Shown here: positions 53,923 to 63,477 of the stretch, one piece after another | Layout: every line of letters begins with the position of its first letter | How positions within the stretch are numbered: position 1 is the first letter of the stretch | NCBI GenBank assembly: GCA_947446025.1 | Contig: CANFEY010000004.1 | Span: 62,001-126,000 of the forward strand | Source of the DNA: Bryobacterales bacterium | GTDB taxonomy: Bacteria; Acidobacteriota; Terriglobia; Bryobacterales; Bryobacteraceae | DNA length: 64,000 bases | Direction of reading: 5' to 3' | Made by a program: the position numbers and the translations under genes | Notes under the pieces: model-generated | The model's database searches: none | What the model saw: the letters and a program-made list of their open reading frames with translations, nothing else | Told to the model about the DNA's origin: nothing

Positions 53923-53928
53923 TACAAT
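53923..53928 (+). promoter_or_regulatory. -10 box of mnmG
   Basis: TACAAT 9 bases before the GTG of mnmG; no ribosome binding site, again suggesting a leaderless transcript. Confidence 0.35.
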
Positions 53929-53937
53929 CGAGTGTAG

Positions 53938-55719
53938 GTGTCAAAGCCCTATCAAGTTATCGTTGTCGGAGCCGGCCACGCGGGGTGCGAGGCTGCCCGG
54001 GCGTGCGCGCGGTTGGGGCTGCGCACGGCGATGGTGACGATGAACATCGACCTCATCGCGCAGATGTCGTGCAATCCGGCGATTGGGGGGATCGCGAAGG
54101 GGCACCTGGTGCGTGAGATTGATGCGCTGGGCGGCATCATGGGGCAGGTTACGGATGCGGTGGGGATTCAGTTCCGGTTGCTCAATACTTCGCGGGGGCC
54201 TGCGGTGCATAGTCCTCGGGCGCAGTGTGACAAGAAGCTTTACCGGCTGAAGATGCGCGACATTCTGGAGGCGGAGCCGAATCTGCGGATTGTGCAGGCG
54301 GAGGTCGCCGCGCTGAAGCTGGAAGGTCGTCGCGTCACTGGCGTGGAGTTGCGGGACGGACGCAGTCTTGCGGCAGAGGCGGTCATAATCACCTCAGGGA
54401 CGTTCCTTAACGGTCTGGCGCATATTGGAGAGCAGACGATTCATTGCGGGCGGAACGGTGAGGCTCCGTCGGATCTGCTCGGCGATCAGCTGCGGACGTT
54501 CGGGCTGCCGTGGAAGCGGCTGAAGACGGGCACGCCCCCGAGGCTCGACGGGCGGACGATTGATTGGACGCGGTTCCAGCCGCAGCACGGCGATGCGAAT
54601 CCGACGCCGTTCTCCTTTATTACCAACGAGATACCGCAGAAGCAGGTGCCGTGTTACATTGCGTATACATCGGCGGAAACCCATTCGATTCTACGAGATA
54701 GCGTCGCGCGGTCGCCGCTTTACAGCGGGCAGATTGAAGGGATTGGGCCGCGGTATTGTCCGTCTATAGAGGACAAAATCGTCAAGTTCCCGGACAAGGA
54801 TCGGCACCAGCTCTTTCTGGAGCCGGAGGGGCTCGACACTTACGAGGTCTACGTCAACGGCATGTCGACGTCGATGCCGATCGACGTGCAGACGCGGATG
54901 ATCGCGTCGGTGGAGGGGCTGGAAGATGCGGAGATGATCCGCCCAGGCTATGCGATTGAATACGACGCGATTGACCCTCGGGAGCTGAACCACACTCTGG
55001 AGGTCAAGTCGATTCCGGGGTTGTTCCTGGCCGGGCAGATTAATGGGACATCGGGATACGAGGAAGCCGCTTGTCAGGGGCTGATCGCTGGGCTGAACGC
55101 CGCTGCGAAGATCGGCGGATCGGAGCCGGTCATCCTTGAGCGCAACCAGGGGTACACGGGGATTCTGATTGGGGACCTGATTACCCGTGGGGCCGACGAG
55201 CCTTATCGTATGTTTACCTCCCGAGCGGAATTCCGCTTGCACCTGAGGATCGACAATGCCGACGAAAGACTAACCCCGATTGGCCGTAGGATTGGTCTGG
55301 TGGACGATCATCGGTGGGGGGTGTTTCAGCGGAAACAGGCTGAAAAGGAACTGTTGCGCAATCACCTTACGGACAAGCGCTTGGCGGAGTGGCTGCGCAG
55401 GCCGGAATCGAAGTTGGCGGCGCTGGAAGGACTCCCGCAGGCGGAATTCATGCGGGGAGTGCTGGAAACGGTGGAGACGGAGTTCAAGTACGCGGGTTAC
55501 CTTGCCCAGCAGGATCGGCAGGTGCAGCGGATGAAGGATTCGGTGGGGCGGCGCATTCCCAGCGAGTTTCTTTACACGGGCATTCCGGGGCTATCGCGTG
55601 AGATGCAGGAAAAGCTGACGCGGGTTCGGCCGGAGACGCTGGGTCAGGCGGGGCGGATTCCTGGGGTGACGCCGGCGGCGATTGCAGTGCTGGATGTGTA
55701 CCTGCGGCTGTCGCAATGA
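53938..55719 (+). CDS. mnmG: tRNA uridine-5-carboxymethylaminomethyl modification enzyme MnmG
   Basis: A 593-residue FAD enzyme that with MnmE modifies the wobble uridine. FAD motif [53 protein letters not shown] and [17 protein letters not shown] are all present. Slightly shorter than the usual 620-630. Start GTG 53938. It overlaps rsmG by 4 bases and begins the mnmG-rsmG-parA-parB unit typical of origin-proximal regions. Confidence 0.96.
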   Translation: MSKPYQVIVVGAGHAGCEAARACARLGLRTAMVTMNIDLIAQMSCNPAIGGIAKGHLVREIDALGGIMGQVTDAVGIQFRLLNTSRGPAVHSPRAQCDKKLYRLKMRDILEAEPNLRIVQAEVAALKLEGRRVTGVELRDGRSLAAEAVIITSGTFLNGLAHIGEQTIHCGRNGEAPSDLLGDQLRTFGLPWKRLKTGTPPRLDGRTIDWTRFQPQHGDANPTPFSFITNEIPQKQVPCYIAYTSAETHSILRDSVARSPLYSGQIEGIGPRYCPSIEDKIVKFPDKDRHQLFLEPEGLDTYEVYVNGMSTSMPIDVQTRMIASVEGLEDAEMIRPGYAIEYDAIDPRELNHTLEVKSIPGLFLAGQINGTSGYEEAACQGLIAGLNAAAKIGGSEPVILERNQGYTGILIGDLITRGADEPYRMFTSRAEFRLHLRIDNADERLTPIGRRIGLVDDHRWGVFQRKQAEKELLRNHLTDKRLAEWLRRPESKLAALEGLPQAEFMRGVLETVETEFKYAGYLAQQDRQVQRMKDSVGRRIPSEFLYTGIPGLSREMQEKLTRVRPETLGQAGRIPGVTPAAIAVLDVYLRLSQ

Positions 55720-56300
55720 ATTTCGCTGAGTTTCAACGCTACGCGCCGCTTTCGGCCACGCAGGTCGCCCAGCTGCGGGCGCACTACGAACTGCTGGTGC
55801 GCTGGAACGCCAAGTTGAATCTGACGCGGATTGAATCGCCGGAGTCGGCTGAACTGTTGCACTATTGCGAGTCATTGTACCTGGGGCAGGCGCTGCCGGC
55901 CGGGCCGGTGAAGATTGTGGATATTGGGACGGGGGCGGGGTTTCCGGGGATTCCGATTGCGATCCTTCGGCCGGAGAGCCACGTTACGCTGGTGGAGTCG
56001 CATCAGCGGAAGGCGGTTTTCCTGCGGGAGGCGACGCGGGAGTTGCCGAACATTAAGGTTTATTCCGGGCGGGCGCAGGATTTGCCGGGGTCGTTTGACT
56101 GGGTGGTGAGCCGGGCTGTTACGCCTTCGGAGGTGCTGGAACTGCCTAATTCTAAGCAGTTTGCGGTGCTGGTGGGGCCGGAAGACGCGGCCAAGCTCGG
56201 TGGGTTCGTTTTGCCATGGGGCGAGGGTCGAAATCTCGCAAGTGTTCCACGTGGAACACTTTCGCCCTTGACGTTGAATGTTCCACGTGGAACACTGTAG
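55716..56300 (+). CDS. rsmG: 16S rRNA m7G527 methyltransferase RsmG
   Basis: A 194-residue methyltransferase with NAKLNLTRI, the SAM motif [19 protein letters not shown] and [19 protein letters not shown]. The C-terminus is unusual: the peptide VPRGTL appears twice because two parS palindromes (56243-56258 and 56279-56294) lie in frame there. The start overlaps mnmG (ATGA). parA starts 4 bases after its stop. Confidence 0.93.
   Translation: MNFAEFQRYAPLSATQVAQLRAHYELLVRWNAKLNLTRIESPESAELLHYCESLYLGQALPAGPVKIVDIGTGAGFPGIPIAILRPESHVTLVESHQRKAVFLREATRELPNIKVYSGRAQDLPGSFDWVVSRAVTPSEVLELPNSKQFAVLVGPEDAAKLGGFVLPWGEGRNLASVPRGTLSPLTLNVPRGTL
56243..56258. other. parS partition site 1
   Basis: Perfect 16-bp palindrome TGTTCCACGTGGAACA, the ParB-binding consensus TGTTNCACGTGNAACA, inside rsmG. 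Confidence 0.9.
56279..56294. other. parS partition site 2
   Basis: Second perfect TGTTCCACGTGGAACA, 36 bases from the first (start to start), just before the rsmG stop and parA start. Confidence 0.9.
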
Positions 56301-56304
56301 GACC

Positions 56305-57096
56305 GTGGCAAGAGTCATCGCAATAACGAATCAAAAGGGCGGAGTGGGCAAAACCACCACCGCCATCAATCTCGCCGCCTCGCTCGCGGCTAACGATCTA
56401 AAGGTCTTGCTCATCGATTCCGACCCCCAAGGCAACTCAACGAGCGGCCTGGGTGTTGAGAAAACCGGTGAGTTGAAGACGCTCTATGAGGTGTTGCGCG
56501 GCGACGCGCTGCTACAGGACTCCATCAAGCCCACCGACTGCGATGGGTTGACGATTCTGCCCTCTGACAAGAACCTGGTGGCCGCCAATCTGGATCTGGT
56601 GGATATGGATGACCGCGAATTCCGCCTGCGAAAGGCCTTGGAGCCAATTCGCCCGCTGTACGACTACATCCTAATCGACTGCCCGCCCGCGTTGGATTTG
56701 CTCACGCTCAACGCCCTGGTTGCGGCCGATTCCGCGCTTATCCCCATCCAATGCGAGTTCTTCGCCCTGGAAGGGATTTCCCAGTTGATGGACACGATCG
56801 ATAAGGTTCGCGAAGCTTTTGCCCACAACCTTCTCGTAGAGGGCATCCTGCTGACGATGTACGACGAGCGCACCAACCTTACCCGCCAAGTGGCCGAGGA
56901 TTTGCGTGACTTCTTCACGGACGACGTGCTGACCACCGTGATCCCGCGCAGCGTCCGGCTGGCCGAGGCCCCTAGCTACGGCAAACCGATCCTCATGTAC
57001 GACCCCCGCTCCCGCGGCGCGGAGAGCTATATCAAACTGGCAAAGGAAATCCTGGCAAATGAGCAACAGCGACGACAAGCAACGCAGGTTGGGTAA
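56305..57096 (+). CDS. parA: Chromosome partitioning ATPase ParA
   Basis: A 263-residue deviant Walker A ATPase ([50 protein letters not shown]). With ParB it segregates the origin region. Start GTG 56305 with AGGA just upstream; an ATG at 56278 would overlap the second parS and add a prefix not typical of ParA. It overlaps parB by 38 bases. Confidence 0.96.
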   Translation: MARVIAITNQKGGVGKTTTAINLAASLAANDLKVLLIDSDPQGNSTSGLGVEKTGELKTLYEVLRGDALLQDSIKPTDCDGLTILPSDKNLVAANLDLVDMDDREFRLRKALEPIRPLYDYILIDCPPALDLLTLNALVAADSALIPIQCEFFALEGISQLMDTIDKVREAFAHNLLVEGILLTMYDERTNLTRQVAEDLRDFFTDDVLTTVIPRSVRLAEAPSYGKPILMYDPRSRGAESYIKLAKEILANEQQRRQATQVG

Positions 57097-57955
57097 GGGC
57101 CTTTCGGCCCTGCTGCCGTCACGCCCTGTTACTCCGCCAATCGCCCCCACCGCCGCTCCGGCTCCTGCGCCCAAGAACGTGCTGCCGATCACCGCGATTC
57201 AGCCCAACGCCCAGCAGCCTCGCTCAGACTTCGACGAAGCCCACTTGGCTGAGCTGGCGGCGTCTATCACGGTACACGGCATCATCCAGCCGATCATCGT
57301 CCGCAAGTACAAGGAAACATACCAGATCGTGGCGGGTGAGCGCCGCTGGCGCGCGGCCCAACTTGCCGGACTCCGCGAAGTCCCCGTCGTCATCCAGGAA
57401 ATCGCGGATGAGCTGCTCCTTGAAATCGCCCTCATCGAAAACATCCAGCGCGAGGACCTCAACCCCATCGAAACCGCCCATGCCTTCGACCACCTCTCGA
57501 AGAGGGGCTTTTCCCAGGAGGAGATTGGGCGAAGAACAGGCAAAGATCGTACGACCATCGCCAACCTCATCCGCCTGCTTCGCCTGCCCAAGGAAGTGCA
57601 GGACATGGTCGCCAGCTGGCGGCTGACGATGGGCCACGCAAAGGCCCTCCTGAGCCTCCCGACGAGCCAGGAGCAGCTCGACCTAGCCCAGACCGCCGTG
57701 AACAAGGGACTCTCCGTACGCCAAGTGGAGCACCAGGCCCAGGTTCTTCTGGGGGATAAGGAACCGGTCAAGCCGAAGAAAGAATCTCCGGTGGATCCGA
57801 ACGTGAAGGCGGCGATCGAGTCGTTGGAGCGGGCGATGGGCACACGGGTGAAGATTGTGCCGGGCCTGGGCGAGCGCGGGCGGATTGAGATCGAGTATTA
57901 CTCGCAGGCGGAGATGGACCGCCTCTACTATTTGTTGGTTGGAGAAGAGCGTTAA
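57059..57955 (+). CDS. parB: Chromosome partitioning protein ParB
   Basis: A 298-residue ParB: N-terminal ParA-interaction motif [11 protein letters not shown], the CTPase/ParB domain ([38 protein letters not shown]), the helix-turn-helix ([23 protein letters not shown] split across 57507-57575) and a C-terminal dimerisation part. It binds the two parS sites 0.8 kb upstream. Confidence 0.96.
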   Translation: MSNSDDKQRRLGKGLSALLPSRPVTPPIAPTAAPAPAPKNVLPITAIQPNAQQPRSDFDEAHLAELAASITVHGIIQPIIVRKYKETYQIVAGERRWRAAQLAGLREVPVVIQEIADELLLEIALIENIQREDLNPIETAHAFDHLSKRGFSQEEIGRRTGKDRTTIANLIRLLRLPKEVQDMVASWRLTMGHAKALLSLPTSQEQLDLAQTAVNKGLSVRQVEHQAQVLLGDKEPVKPKKESPVDPNVKAAIESLERAMGTRVKIVPGLGERGRIEIEYYSQAEMDRLYYLLVGEER

Positions 57956-58053
57956 TGCGGCTAGAAATGTTTTAGACCCTCGCGCGCTTCCGGGAATCTA
58001 TCTAAGCAAGGGCCCTTAGAAGTTTCAAATTCGAACCAAACTAAGGAGAATTC

Positions 58054-58740
58054 ATCAAGTACCTTGCTGCAACGATAGCTACGCTCGCGCTTTCCGCCAC
58101 CTCGGTGTGGGGACAGGCGCGACCCGACGAATCCCGCATCCGCGTGGTCAATGCGTCCGCCGATGCTCCGGCCGTTGATGTCTACGCAAACGGCGTCTTG
58201 GTGGTGGAAGCGCTGCCCTTCAAGGCTGCGTCCGCCTATCTTTCCGTGCCGCCTGGCTCCTACAACATCCAGGTCCGTGTCGCCGGCACCCAGACCACGG
58301 TCCTTTCCCAACCCCTAATCCTGATGGGTGGCACCGACTACACGGCATTCGCCATGGGATCGGTGTCCGGTTCCCGTCCGCTCTTTCTGATCGCTCTGGG
58401 TGACAACCTCTTGCCGCGCCCCTCTGGAACCATCAGCCTCCGCGTGGTTCATGCGGCTGCGTCCGCTCCCGCGGTCGACGTATACGTGGGGGGCCCGTGG
58501 GCACCGGTCACGGGAGCGACTCCCGCCCTGACCAGCGTTCCGTACGGCGCCTCAAGCCTGCATCTGGATGTTCCCAACGCCATTTATCAAGGCAGGGTCA
58601 CCGTGGCTGGGACGAAAAACATCGCAATCAATTCGCCGGTCTTGCGGCTCCCAGGCGGCGCGGTCCGCACGCTGGTGGCTGTAGACGCCAAGGGCGGAGG
58701 TGCACCCTTCGAGATCGTGGAGTTCGTAGATCGGGATTAG
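58054..58740 (+). CDS. Exported DUF4397 protein with apparent ATC start
   Basis: Two DUF4397 beta-sandwich domains (IRVVNASADAPAVDVYANG and LRVVHAAASAPAVDVYVGG) follow an export signal KYLAATIATLALSATSVWGQA. That signal is in frame only from ATC 58054, which has AAGGAG (58043-58048) 5 bases upstream. The first standard start in frame is GTG 58105, which would remove the whole hydrophobic segment. So either ATC is used, an ATG was mutated to ATC, or the base is an error. About 228 residues from ATC. Confidence 0.75.
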   Translation: MKYLAATIATLALSATSVWGQARPDESRIRVVNASADAPAVDVYANGVLVVEALPFKAASAYLSVPPGSYNIQVRVAGTQTTVLSQPLILMGGTDYTAFAMGSVSGSRPLFLIALGDNLLPRPSGTISLRVVHAAASAPAVDVYVGGPWAPVTGATPALTSVPYGASSLHLDVPNAIYQGRVTVAGTKNIAINSPVLRLPGGAVRTLVAVDAKGGGAPFEIVEFVDRD

Positions 58741-58761
58741 TCGAATCCCCCGAGTAAAGAG

Positions 58762-58807
58762 GGCCGCGCGAAAGGTGGGATGCCCCCGAGCGTGGCCTTT
58801 TCGTTTT
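58762..58807 (+). terminator. Intrinsic terminator after the DUF4397 gene
   Basis: Stem GGCCGCGC (58762-58769) with GCGTGGCC (58790-58797), one G-T pair, followed by TTTTCGTTTT. Confidence 0.7.
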
Positions 58808-58811
58808 CGGA

Positions 58812-58888
58812 TGGTGCCGGCGAGAGGAGTCGAACCTCTGACCTACGGATTATGAGACCGTCGCTCTAACCACCTGAGCTACGCCGGC
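58812..58888 (-). tRNA. tRNA with CAU anticodon (probably elongator tRNA-Met)
   Basis: 77 bases including an encoded CCA end (58812-58814). Acceptor stem GCCGGCG/CGCCGGC, D-arm GCTCAGGTGGTTAGAGC, anticodon loop CTCATAA giving CAU, T-arm AGAGGTTCGACTCCTCT. The first base pair is G-C, unlike the mismatch of initiator tRNAs, so this is elongator Met; an Ile2 (lysidine) tRNA cannot be excluded. Confidence 0.93.
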
Positions 58889-58898
58889 GATGTGGGGC

Positions 58899-58904
58899 TA
58901 CAAT
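58899..58904 (+). promoter_or_regulatory. -10 box of the DUF3142 lipoprotein gene
   Basis: TACAAT 8 bases before the ATG at 58913, no ribosome binding site; another near-leaderless arrangement. Confidence 0.35.
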
Positions 58905-58912
58905 CTAAGCGT

Positions 58913-60193
58913 ATGAACCGGCGGCAATGGATGTCAAGTTTGTTGTGCTTGATTGCGCTGCTTTGCGCGTGCGGCGGAGGGGTGAATAAGCAGCCGCTGC
59001 CGACAACTTGGACCACTGGATATTGGGTGTGGGGAGGCCAATCTGGTCCGGCCTCCCTGGCGAAGCCGCTGGATGCAGCTTACGTTCAGGTGGCGCAGGA
59101 CGAGTACCTTCCCGACAAAAAACTTCCTGCTGCTCAAGCGTATTGGGCCGTCTACCGATTTGAAAGTCAGGGTGTGCCAGAGCTTGCCAGGGCCTCGGAG
59201 ATTCCGCCAAAGGTGGAGCGCCTCCTCACCGAAGCCCGGCGGCAACAGCTGAACGTTGTTGGTATCCAACTCGACATTGATAGTCCGACAAGCCGCCTTG
59301 CTGATTACGCGCAATTCCTGGCTGCCGTAAAGAAGGGGCTAGCGCCAGGCACGAAGCTCTCCATCACGGCGCTGCTCGATTGGTTCCGTGATGGGACGGG
59401 CGTGGAAGCGGTCATCGAGCAGGTGGACGAGTTTGTACCGCAGTTCTACGATGCCGGCGGCGCTGAGCGCGAAGTCATCGCGGCGAAGGTGGACGCGGCG
59501 AAGTGGGGGGCGCGCTTCAACCGGTTCGGCAAGCCCTACCGCATCGGGATTTCGACGTTTGGGCGTGCAAAGTTTGTGAGTGATCATCCTAGGCCGGGTG
59601 AGCCGACGACGCTGTATCGCGAGGTGACACCGCTTGATCTGGGCTCGGAGTTTGCCCGTGAGACCGTTCACAACGATGTTGGCGAAGTGGTGTTGACCTA
59701 TCGCGCGATGCATGAGACGTCGGTGGACTATCAGCGCTTTCAGGCGGGCGAAGGCGTGCAGTTCGTGGTGCCCACGCCGGAGGGGGTGCGGGCTGCAACG
59801 GCGGAGGCGAAGAAGATGGGCGGATACGCGGCCGGGGTCGTCTACTTCCGCTGGCCTGGGGAGTTCGAATCGCTGCTGGTTCCGCCGGAAGAAATCTTCG
59901 GGGAGACGAAGACGCTAGCGGTGGAGACGGAGGATGGAGGCTGCGTGGCAGTGAAGTGTGTCGACGTTGTGTTGCGGCATGCGGACCGGTTTGCGCCGGG
60001 CGTGGTGCGGTATCGGGTTCGATCTTCCGCGCCGCTTGACTACTTTCTTCCTGTCGAGAGGATTCCTGTCCGGTTGGCGGCTCCGGATGTGGTGGAGTTG
60101 ACAGTGCCTCCGTTCGCGGGGCGCGACCGGCTGGCGCTGGGGCGCGCGGTGAGCAGCCATGCAGTCATCTTCACGGTGGAGGCGGTGCGATGA
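58913..60193 (+). CDS. DUF3142 lipoprotein
   Basis: A 426-residue protein. The N-terminus MNRRQWMSSLLCLIALLCAC is a lipoprotein signal with Cys20 as likely lipidation site. The body has YWVWGGQSGP, VVGIQLDIDSPTSRLADYAQ and SITALLDWF, the DUF3142 family with a TIM-barrel-like, glycosidase-related look; enzymatic activity is not proven. ATG 58913 is chosen over 58892 because the signal and -10 box fit. The TPR gene starts in its stop (ATGA), so the two are coupled. Confidence 0.75.
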   Translation: MNRRQWMSSLLCLIALLCACGGGVNKQPLPTTWTTGYWVWGGQSGPASLAKPLDAAYVQVAQDEYLPDKKLPAAQAYWAVYRFESQGVPELARASEIPPKVERLLTEARRQQLNVVGIQLDIDSPTSRLADYAQFLAAVKKGLAPGTKLSITALLDWFRDGTGVEAVIEQVDEFVPQFYDAGGAEREVIAAKVDAAKWGARFNRFGKPYRIGISTFGRAKFVSDHPRPGEPTTLYREVTPLDLGSEFARETVHNDVGEVVLTYRAMHETSVDYQRFQAGEGVQFVVPTPEGVRAATAEAKKMGGYAAGVVYFRWPGEFESLLVPPEEIFGETKTLAVETEDGGCVAVKCVDVVLRHADRFAPGVVRYRVRSSAPLDYFLPVERIPVRLAAPDVVELTVPPFAGRDRLALGRAVSSHAVIFTVEAVR

Positions 60194-61902
60194 GAATTCT
60201 GCGGATGGGCGCGGTTCTGCTGCTGGGGCTGAGTTTCGCGTGGGCATGCGGATTTGATGGCACCCTGCGCGAGTATCTGGATGTCCACTTCTGGCTGCCG
60301 TTCGCGAAGACAGCGAAGAATTTCGAGAAGCCGAGTGTGCGGCGGATTTCGGTGCCGTACGCGGGAATGGGCAAGGTGGATGCCACGCTGCTCGGGCAGC
60401 TCCGCGGGGTTTACCAGTATCCGGCGGACAATGCCGCCATCCTCGCGGCTGCGCGCGCTGACCGCTCACTTTCGCAGCGTGATCGAGAAGAAGTGGAGTT
60501 GATTGATGCCAAGATTGACATGCGTTCGGGGTCGCCCGAAGTACCTAGGCTGTTGCGGGGCGCACAAGCGAAGCTGGAACAATTTCTGAAAACCGCGCGC
60601 ACCCCGGAGTGGTTGAGTGAGGCTCGGGGGTGGCTGGCGCATATTCACCACGTCATGGGCGAGCAGACGGAGGCGGGGAAGATTTACCTCGACGAGTTGA
60701 ATCGCGACGGGTCGAATTTGAGCCGGGAGACGTTGCTGAACTCGCTCAAGATGAACTACGGCATCACGGGCGATCAGCAGTTGCTCGACCATCTGGAAGA
60801 GTACTTCGACACAGCGGAACACGCGGCGTTCGCGATTCAGTTGCTGACAAATCCCCGGTGGGAGCGGAATGGCACGACGCTGGACCGGCGCGAGATCTAT
60901 GCCCGGGTGAACGGGCTGTTGCAGAAACACTGGAGGATCTTGCGGTCGCCCACGCTGGCGGTGCTGACGATGCGCGCGGCGTTGTCGATGGGCGATCCCG
61001 GACAGGCGCTGAAGATTGCGGAGCGGGTGGGGGATTCGAGAGATCCTGATTATTTGTGGATGCTGGGGTCGGCGCATTTTGTATCGCGGGACTACGCGGG
61101 TGCCGAGGATTCGTTGTTGCGGCTATTTGAGGTTGCGAAGGATGATCGCAAGGCGGCCGCGGCATATGGGTTGTGCGGCGTGTATCAAAAGCTCGGTCTT
61201 CCCGTGGAACAACTCCGGTTTGCATTATGGCTTTCTGCGCAAAGCAGTGACCATTGGAATCCGTTCCCCGACACCTACGATTACTCGGTCTATTGGGCGG
61301 CTTCCGGTTTTGATTTGGATTTGCTGCTGGATGCGGAAGCTCCGACGGAGGCGCTCGACCAGTTTCTGGAACGCTACCCCGATGTCCAGAACGTGCGTTT
61401 GGTGAAGTACGCACTGGCTGTGCGGCTCGCGCGCGAGAATCGCTACGCTGAGGCGGCGGACATTTACGAAGCCATCGGGCAAAAACGCCGCGGGCCGCGC
61501 ATGCGCCAGTTGGCGGCACTGTGGGCCGATCAAACTCCCGAAGGCAGGTTCGCGTTCGCGGAGTACGTCGGCAGTAATTCCGTGGGGATCTACTTCAATG
61601 ACTCCTTGTGGGATGGCGACCAAAGGTACGCGCTCATCGCCACGAGCGATTCCCGTCTCACGCGCGAGGAACGCGACAGCCACATCGCTAGGGAGCGCAA
61701 GCTGCGCGATGATCAGGAAGAATTGTGGCGGGCTCAGCTGATTCTCCGTGAAGTGATGGACGAGGTGGGCCGCACTGAACTCGGGATCAAGGCGGCACGG
61801 CTCGCGCAACGCGATCTGCGCAAGTTGAGTGAACGTTTCGGGCGGCGGGATGAGATCCGTGAGGCGGATATCCAAGTGACGCGCTGGTTGCGCGCACGCT
61901 AA
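60190..61902 (+). CDS. Exported TPR-like protein
   Basis: A 570-residue, mostly helical protein with an export signal (RMGAVLLLGLSFAWAC). Repeated helix pairs such as AAALSMGDPGQALKIAERVG, GSAHFVSRDYAGAEDSLLRL and ALAVRLARENRYAEAADIY are tetratricopeptide-like. Cys at residue 20 may be lipidated. No enzymatic domain. It is translationally coupled to the DUF3142 lipoprotein and probably acts with it at the cell envelope. Confidence 0.7.
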   Translation: MRILRMGAVLLLGLSFAWACGFDGTLREYLDVHFWLPFAKTAKNFEKPSVRRISVPYAGMGKVDATLLGQLRGVYQYPADNAAILAAARADRSLSQRDREEVELIDAKIDMRSGSPEVPRLLRGAQAKLEQFLKTARTPEWLSEARGWLAHIHHVMGEQTEAGKIYLDELNRDGSNLSRETLLNSLKMNYGITGDQQLLDHLEEYFDTAEHAAFAIQLLTNPRWERNGTTLDRREIYARVNGLLQKHWRILRSPTLAVLTMRAALSMGDPGQALKIAERVGDSRDPDYLWMLGSAHFVSRDYAGAEDSLLRLFEVAKDDRKAAAAYGLCGVYQKLGLPVEQLRFALWLSAQSSDHWNPFPDTYDYSVYWAASGFDLDLLLDAEAPTEALDQFLERYPDVQNVRLVKYALAVRLARENRYAEAADIYEAIGQKRRGPRMRQLAALWADQTPEGRFAFAEYVGSNSVGIYFNDSLWDGDQRYALIATSDSRLTREERDSHIARERKLRDDQEELWRAQLILREVMDEVGRTELGIKAARLAQRDLRKLSERFGRRDEIREADIQVTRWLRAR

Positions 61903-61926
61903 CATATGAGTCTCAGGGAGACTTGT

Positions 61927-62301
61927 ATGAAGAAACTGTTGATCGCAGGATTGATGCTGACGTCTGCCGTCGCCAACGCGCAGTTGGCTACCAAGAAGGC
62001 GTTGACGCTGGACGCGGCGAAGGCAATTGTCGCAGCGGCCGAAGCCGAGGCTAAGAAGAACAACTTCACCATGGTGATCTGCGTGGTCGACGATGGCGGC
62101 AACGTGATGCTGCTGGAGCGGATGGACGGCACGCAGCTGGGCAGCGTGCAGGTGGCGCAGGATAAGGCGATGACGGCGCTGAATTTCAAGCGGCCTACCA
62201 AGGCTCTGGAAGACGCGGTGGCGGGCGGGCGCAACGCGGTGTTGAAGCTCACGGGCGCAATTCCGATTGAAGGCGGTATTCCGATCACGGTAGGGGGATA
62301 G
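61927..62301 (+). CDS. Exported DUF336/GlcG-HbpS-like protein, truncated by in-frame TAG
   Basis: A 124-residue product with signal peptide MKKLLIAGLMLTSAVANAQ (ATG 61927, GGGAGA upstream) and a DUF336 domain: LTLDAAKAIVAAAEAEAKKN, VCVVDDGGNVMLLERMDG, GGIPITVGG. The frame stops at TAG 62299-62301 exactly where the family continues with QIIGAVGVSG; the next 30 codons in frame read IIGAVGASGGTSPQDAQVAA and end at TAG 62392-62394. CAG to TAG is the simplest change. The family binds heme or assists glycolate use. Confidence 0.8.
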   Translation: MKKLLIAGLMLTSAVANAQLATKKALTLDAAKAIVAAAEAEAKKNNFTMVICVVDDGGNVMLLERMDGTQLGSVQVAQDKAMTALNFKRPTKALEDAVAGGRNAVLKLTGAIPIEGGIPITVGG

Positions 62302-62394
62302 ATTATCGGTGCGGTGGGCGCGAGCGGCGGGACGTCTCCGCAAGACGCGCAGGTGGCGGCGGCGGGAGTGAAGGTCGCTGAGGCGATGAAGTAG
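62302..62394 (+). pseudogene. Orphaned C-terminal tail of the DUF336 protein
   Basis: In frame after the TAG, 30 codons with the conserved IIGAVGASGGTSPQDAQ motif of DUF336 proteins, then a second TAG. Confidence 0.75.
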
Positions 62395-62400
62395 GTCGCG

Positions 62401-63477
62401 TTAGCGGGATTCCTGAATGCGGCCGTCAGGGTCCAACTGGAGGCTCCGGCCACGCCATAGGACGGTGTTGCCGAACAGTCCGGCGCACCAGACCGCGGCA
62501 CCGAACAGGTCGCGGAGCGGGATCAGTGGCCAGAGTTTCCACGTGTCGGGAGCGCTGAGGATGGCTCCGCCGGCGATGGAGGCCATCAGCATGCGCGCGG
62601 CTAGCGCGAAGAGCGCCACTTCGTGGTGTTGGGTGGCTGCGGCGGCGAGGGCCCACGCACTCGCGAACGTTACGGGCAGGCCGAGGTACCCCCAGAAGTT
62701 CGACACGCGGATGGTGCGGCTCCAGCGGACCTGGTGGTGCCACACGTCGCTCCAGGTGCCGCCGAGGTGCGTGGTCACGATCACGTCGCTGAGCATGCAC
62801 TTGAGGCCGAGGGCGTGGATGCGCTGGCCGAGCTGGTAGTCGTCGGCTAGGTAATCCTTGATCGACGCGAAGCCCCCGATCCGGTCGAGCGTCTCGCGGC
62901 GGAACGCCATCGTTGAGCCCATGGCGAATTCGTCCACGCCTACTAGGCGCGCGACTAACGTGGACGGTGCGAAGTCGGTGGCGATGCCGAGGCCTTCAAA
63001 GCGGGCGGCGAAGGTGGAGCCTTCGGCGCGGTAGAGGCAGGTGACCAGGCCGACGCTCGAATCGGCAAGCGGCGCGGTGACGCGGGGGATGTAGTCGGGG
63101 TCGACGCGGATGTCGGCGTCGTTGACGATGAGGATGGGGTTTACGGCGGCTTGGGCGAGGTCGATCAGCACGCCGACCTTGGCGTTGGGGGTGTGGGTGC
63201 GGGCGGGGATGACCCGGGCTTTTCGGAACTCTGCGATCACTCCGGTGGCGGGGTCGCCGTCGCGGACGCCGCACAGGAATTCGTAGTTGCCTTCGAGGGT
63301 CGCGTGGGAGGCGATGGCTTCGCGCATGGAAGGTTCCACGCCGTGCACCGGTTTCAGGATGCTGACGGGCGCGGGTTGTGGGCGGGTGTCACGTCTCTGG
63401 GATTTGAAGACCAGGCACGCCACTACGGCAAAGAGTTGATAGCCGGCGGCCAGGGCGCAGATGACGGTGATGATCAC
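62401..63477 (-). CDS. GT21/HpnI-like membrane glycosyltransferase
   Basis: A 358-residue ceramide-glucosyltransferase-family protein (GT21), the family of hopanoid enzyme HpnI. N-terminal helix ITVICALAAGYQLFAVVACL, catalytic stretches SILKPVHGVEPSM, IVNDADIRVDPDYI, DYLADDYQLGQRI and HHQVRWSRTIR (the Q-x-x-R-W motif), then three C-terminal membrane helices. GTG 63477 overlaps the stop of the EamA gene (GTGA), so the three genes are coupled. Substrate (hopanoid or other lipid) is inferred only from the family. Confidence 0.83.
   Translation of the reverse strand: MIITVICALAAGYQLFAVVACLVFKSQRRDTRPQPAPVSILKPVHGVEPSMREAIASHATLEGNYEFLCGVRDGDPATGVIAEFRKARVIPARTHTPNAKVGVLIDLAQAAVNPILIVNDADIRVDPDYIPRVTAPLADSSVGLVTCLYRAEGSTFAARFEGLGIATDFAPSTLVARLVGVDEFAMGSTMAFRRETLDRIGGFASIKDYLADDYQLGQRIHALGLKCMLSDVIVTTHLGGTWSDVWHHQVRWSRTIRVSNFWGYLGLPVTFASAWALAAAATQHHEVALFALAARMLMASIAGGAILSAPDTWKLWPLIPLRDLFGAAVWCAGLFGNTVLWRGRSLQLDPDGRIQESR

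Noticed and set aside
61225-62343. 372-codon minus-strand frame over the TPR and DUF336 genes
   Set aside because: Spans two real plus-strand genes and their gap; His/Arg/Gln-rich antisense composition.
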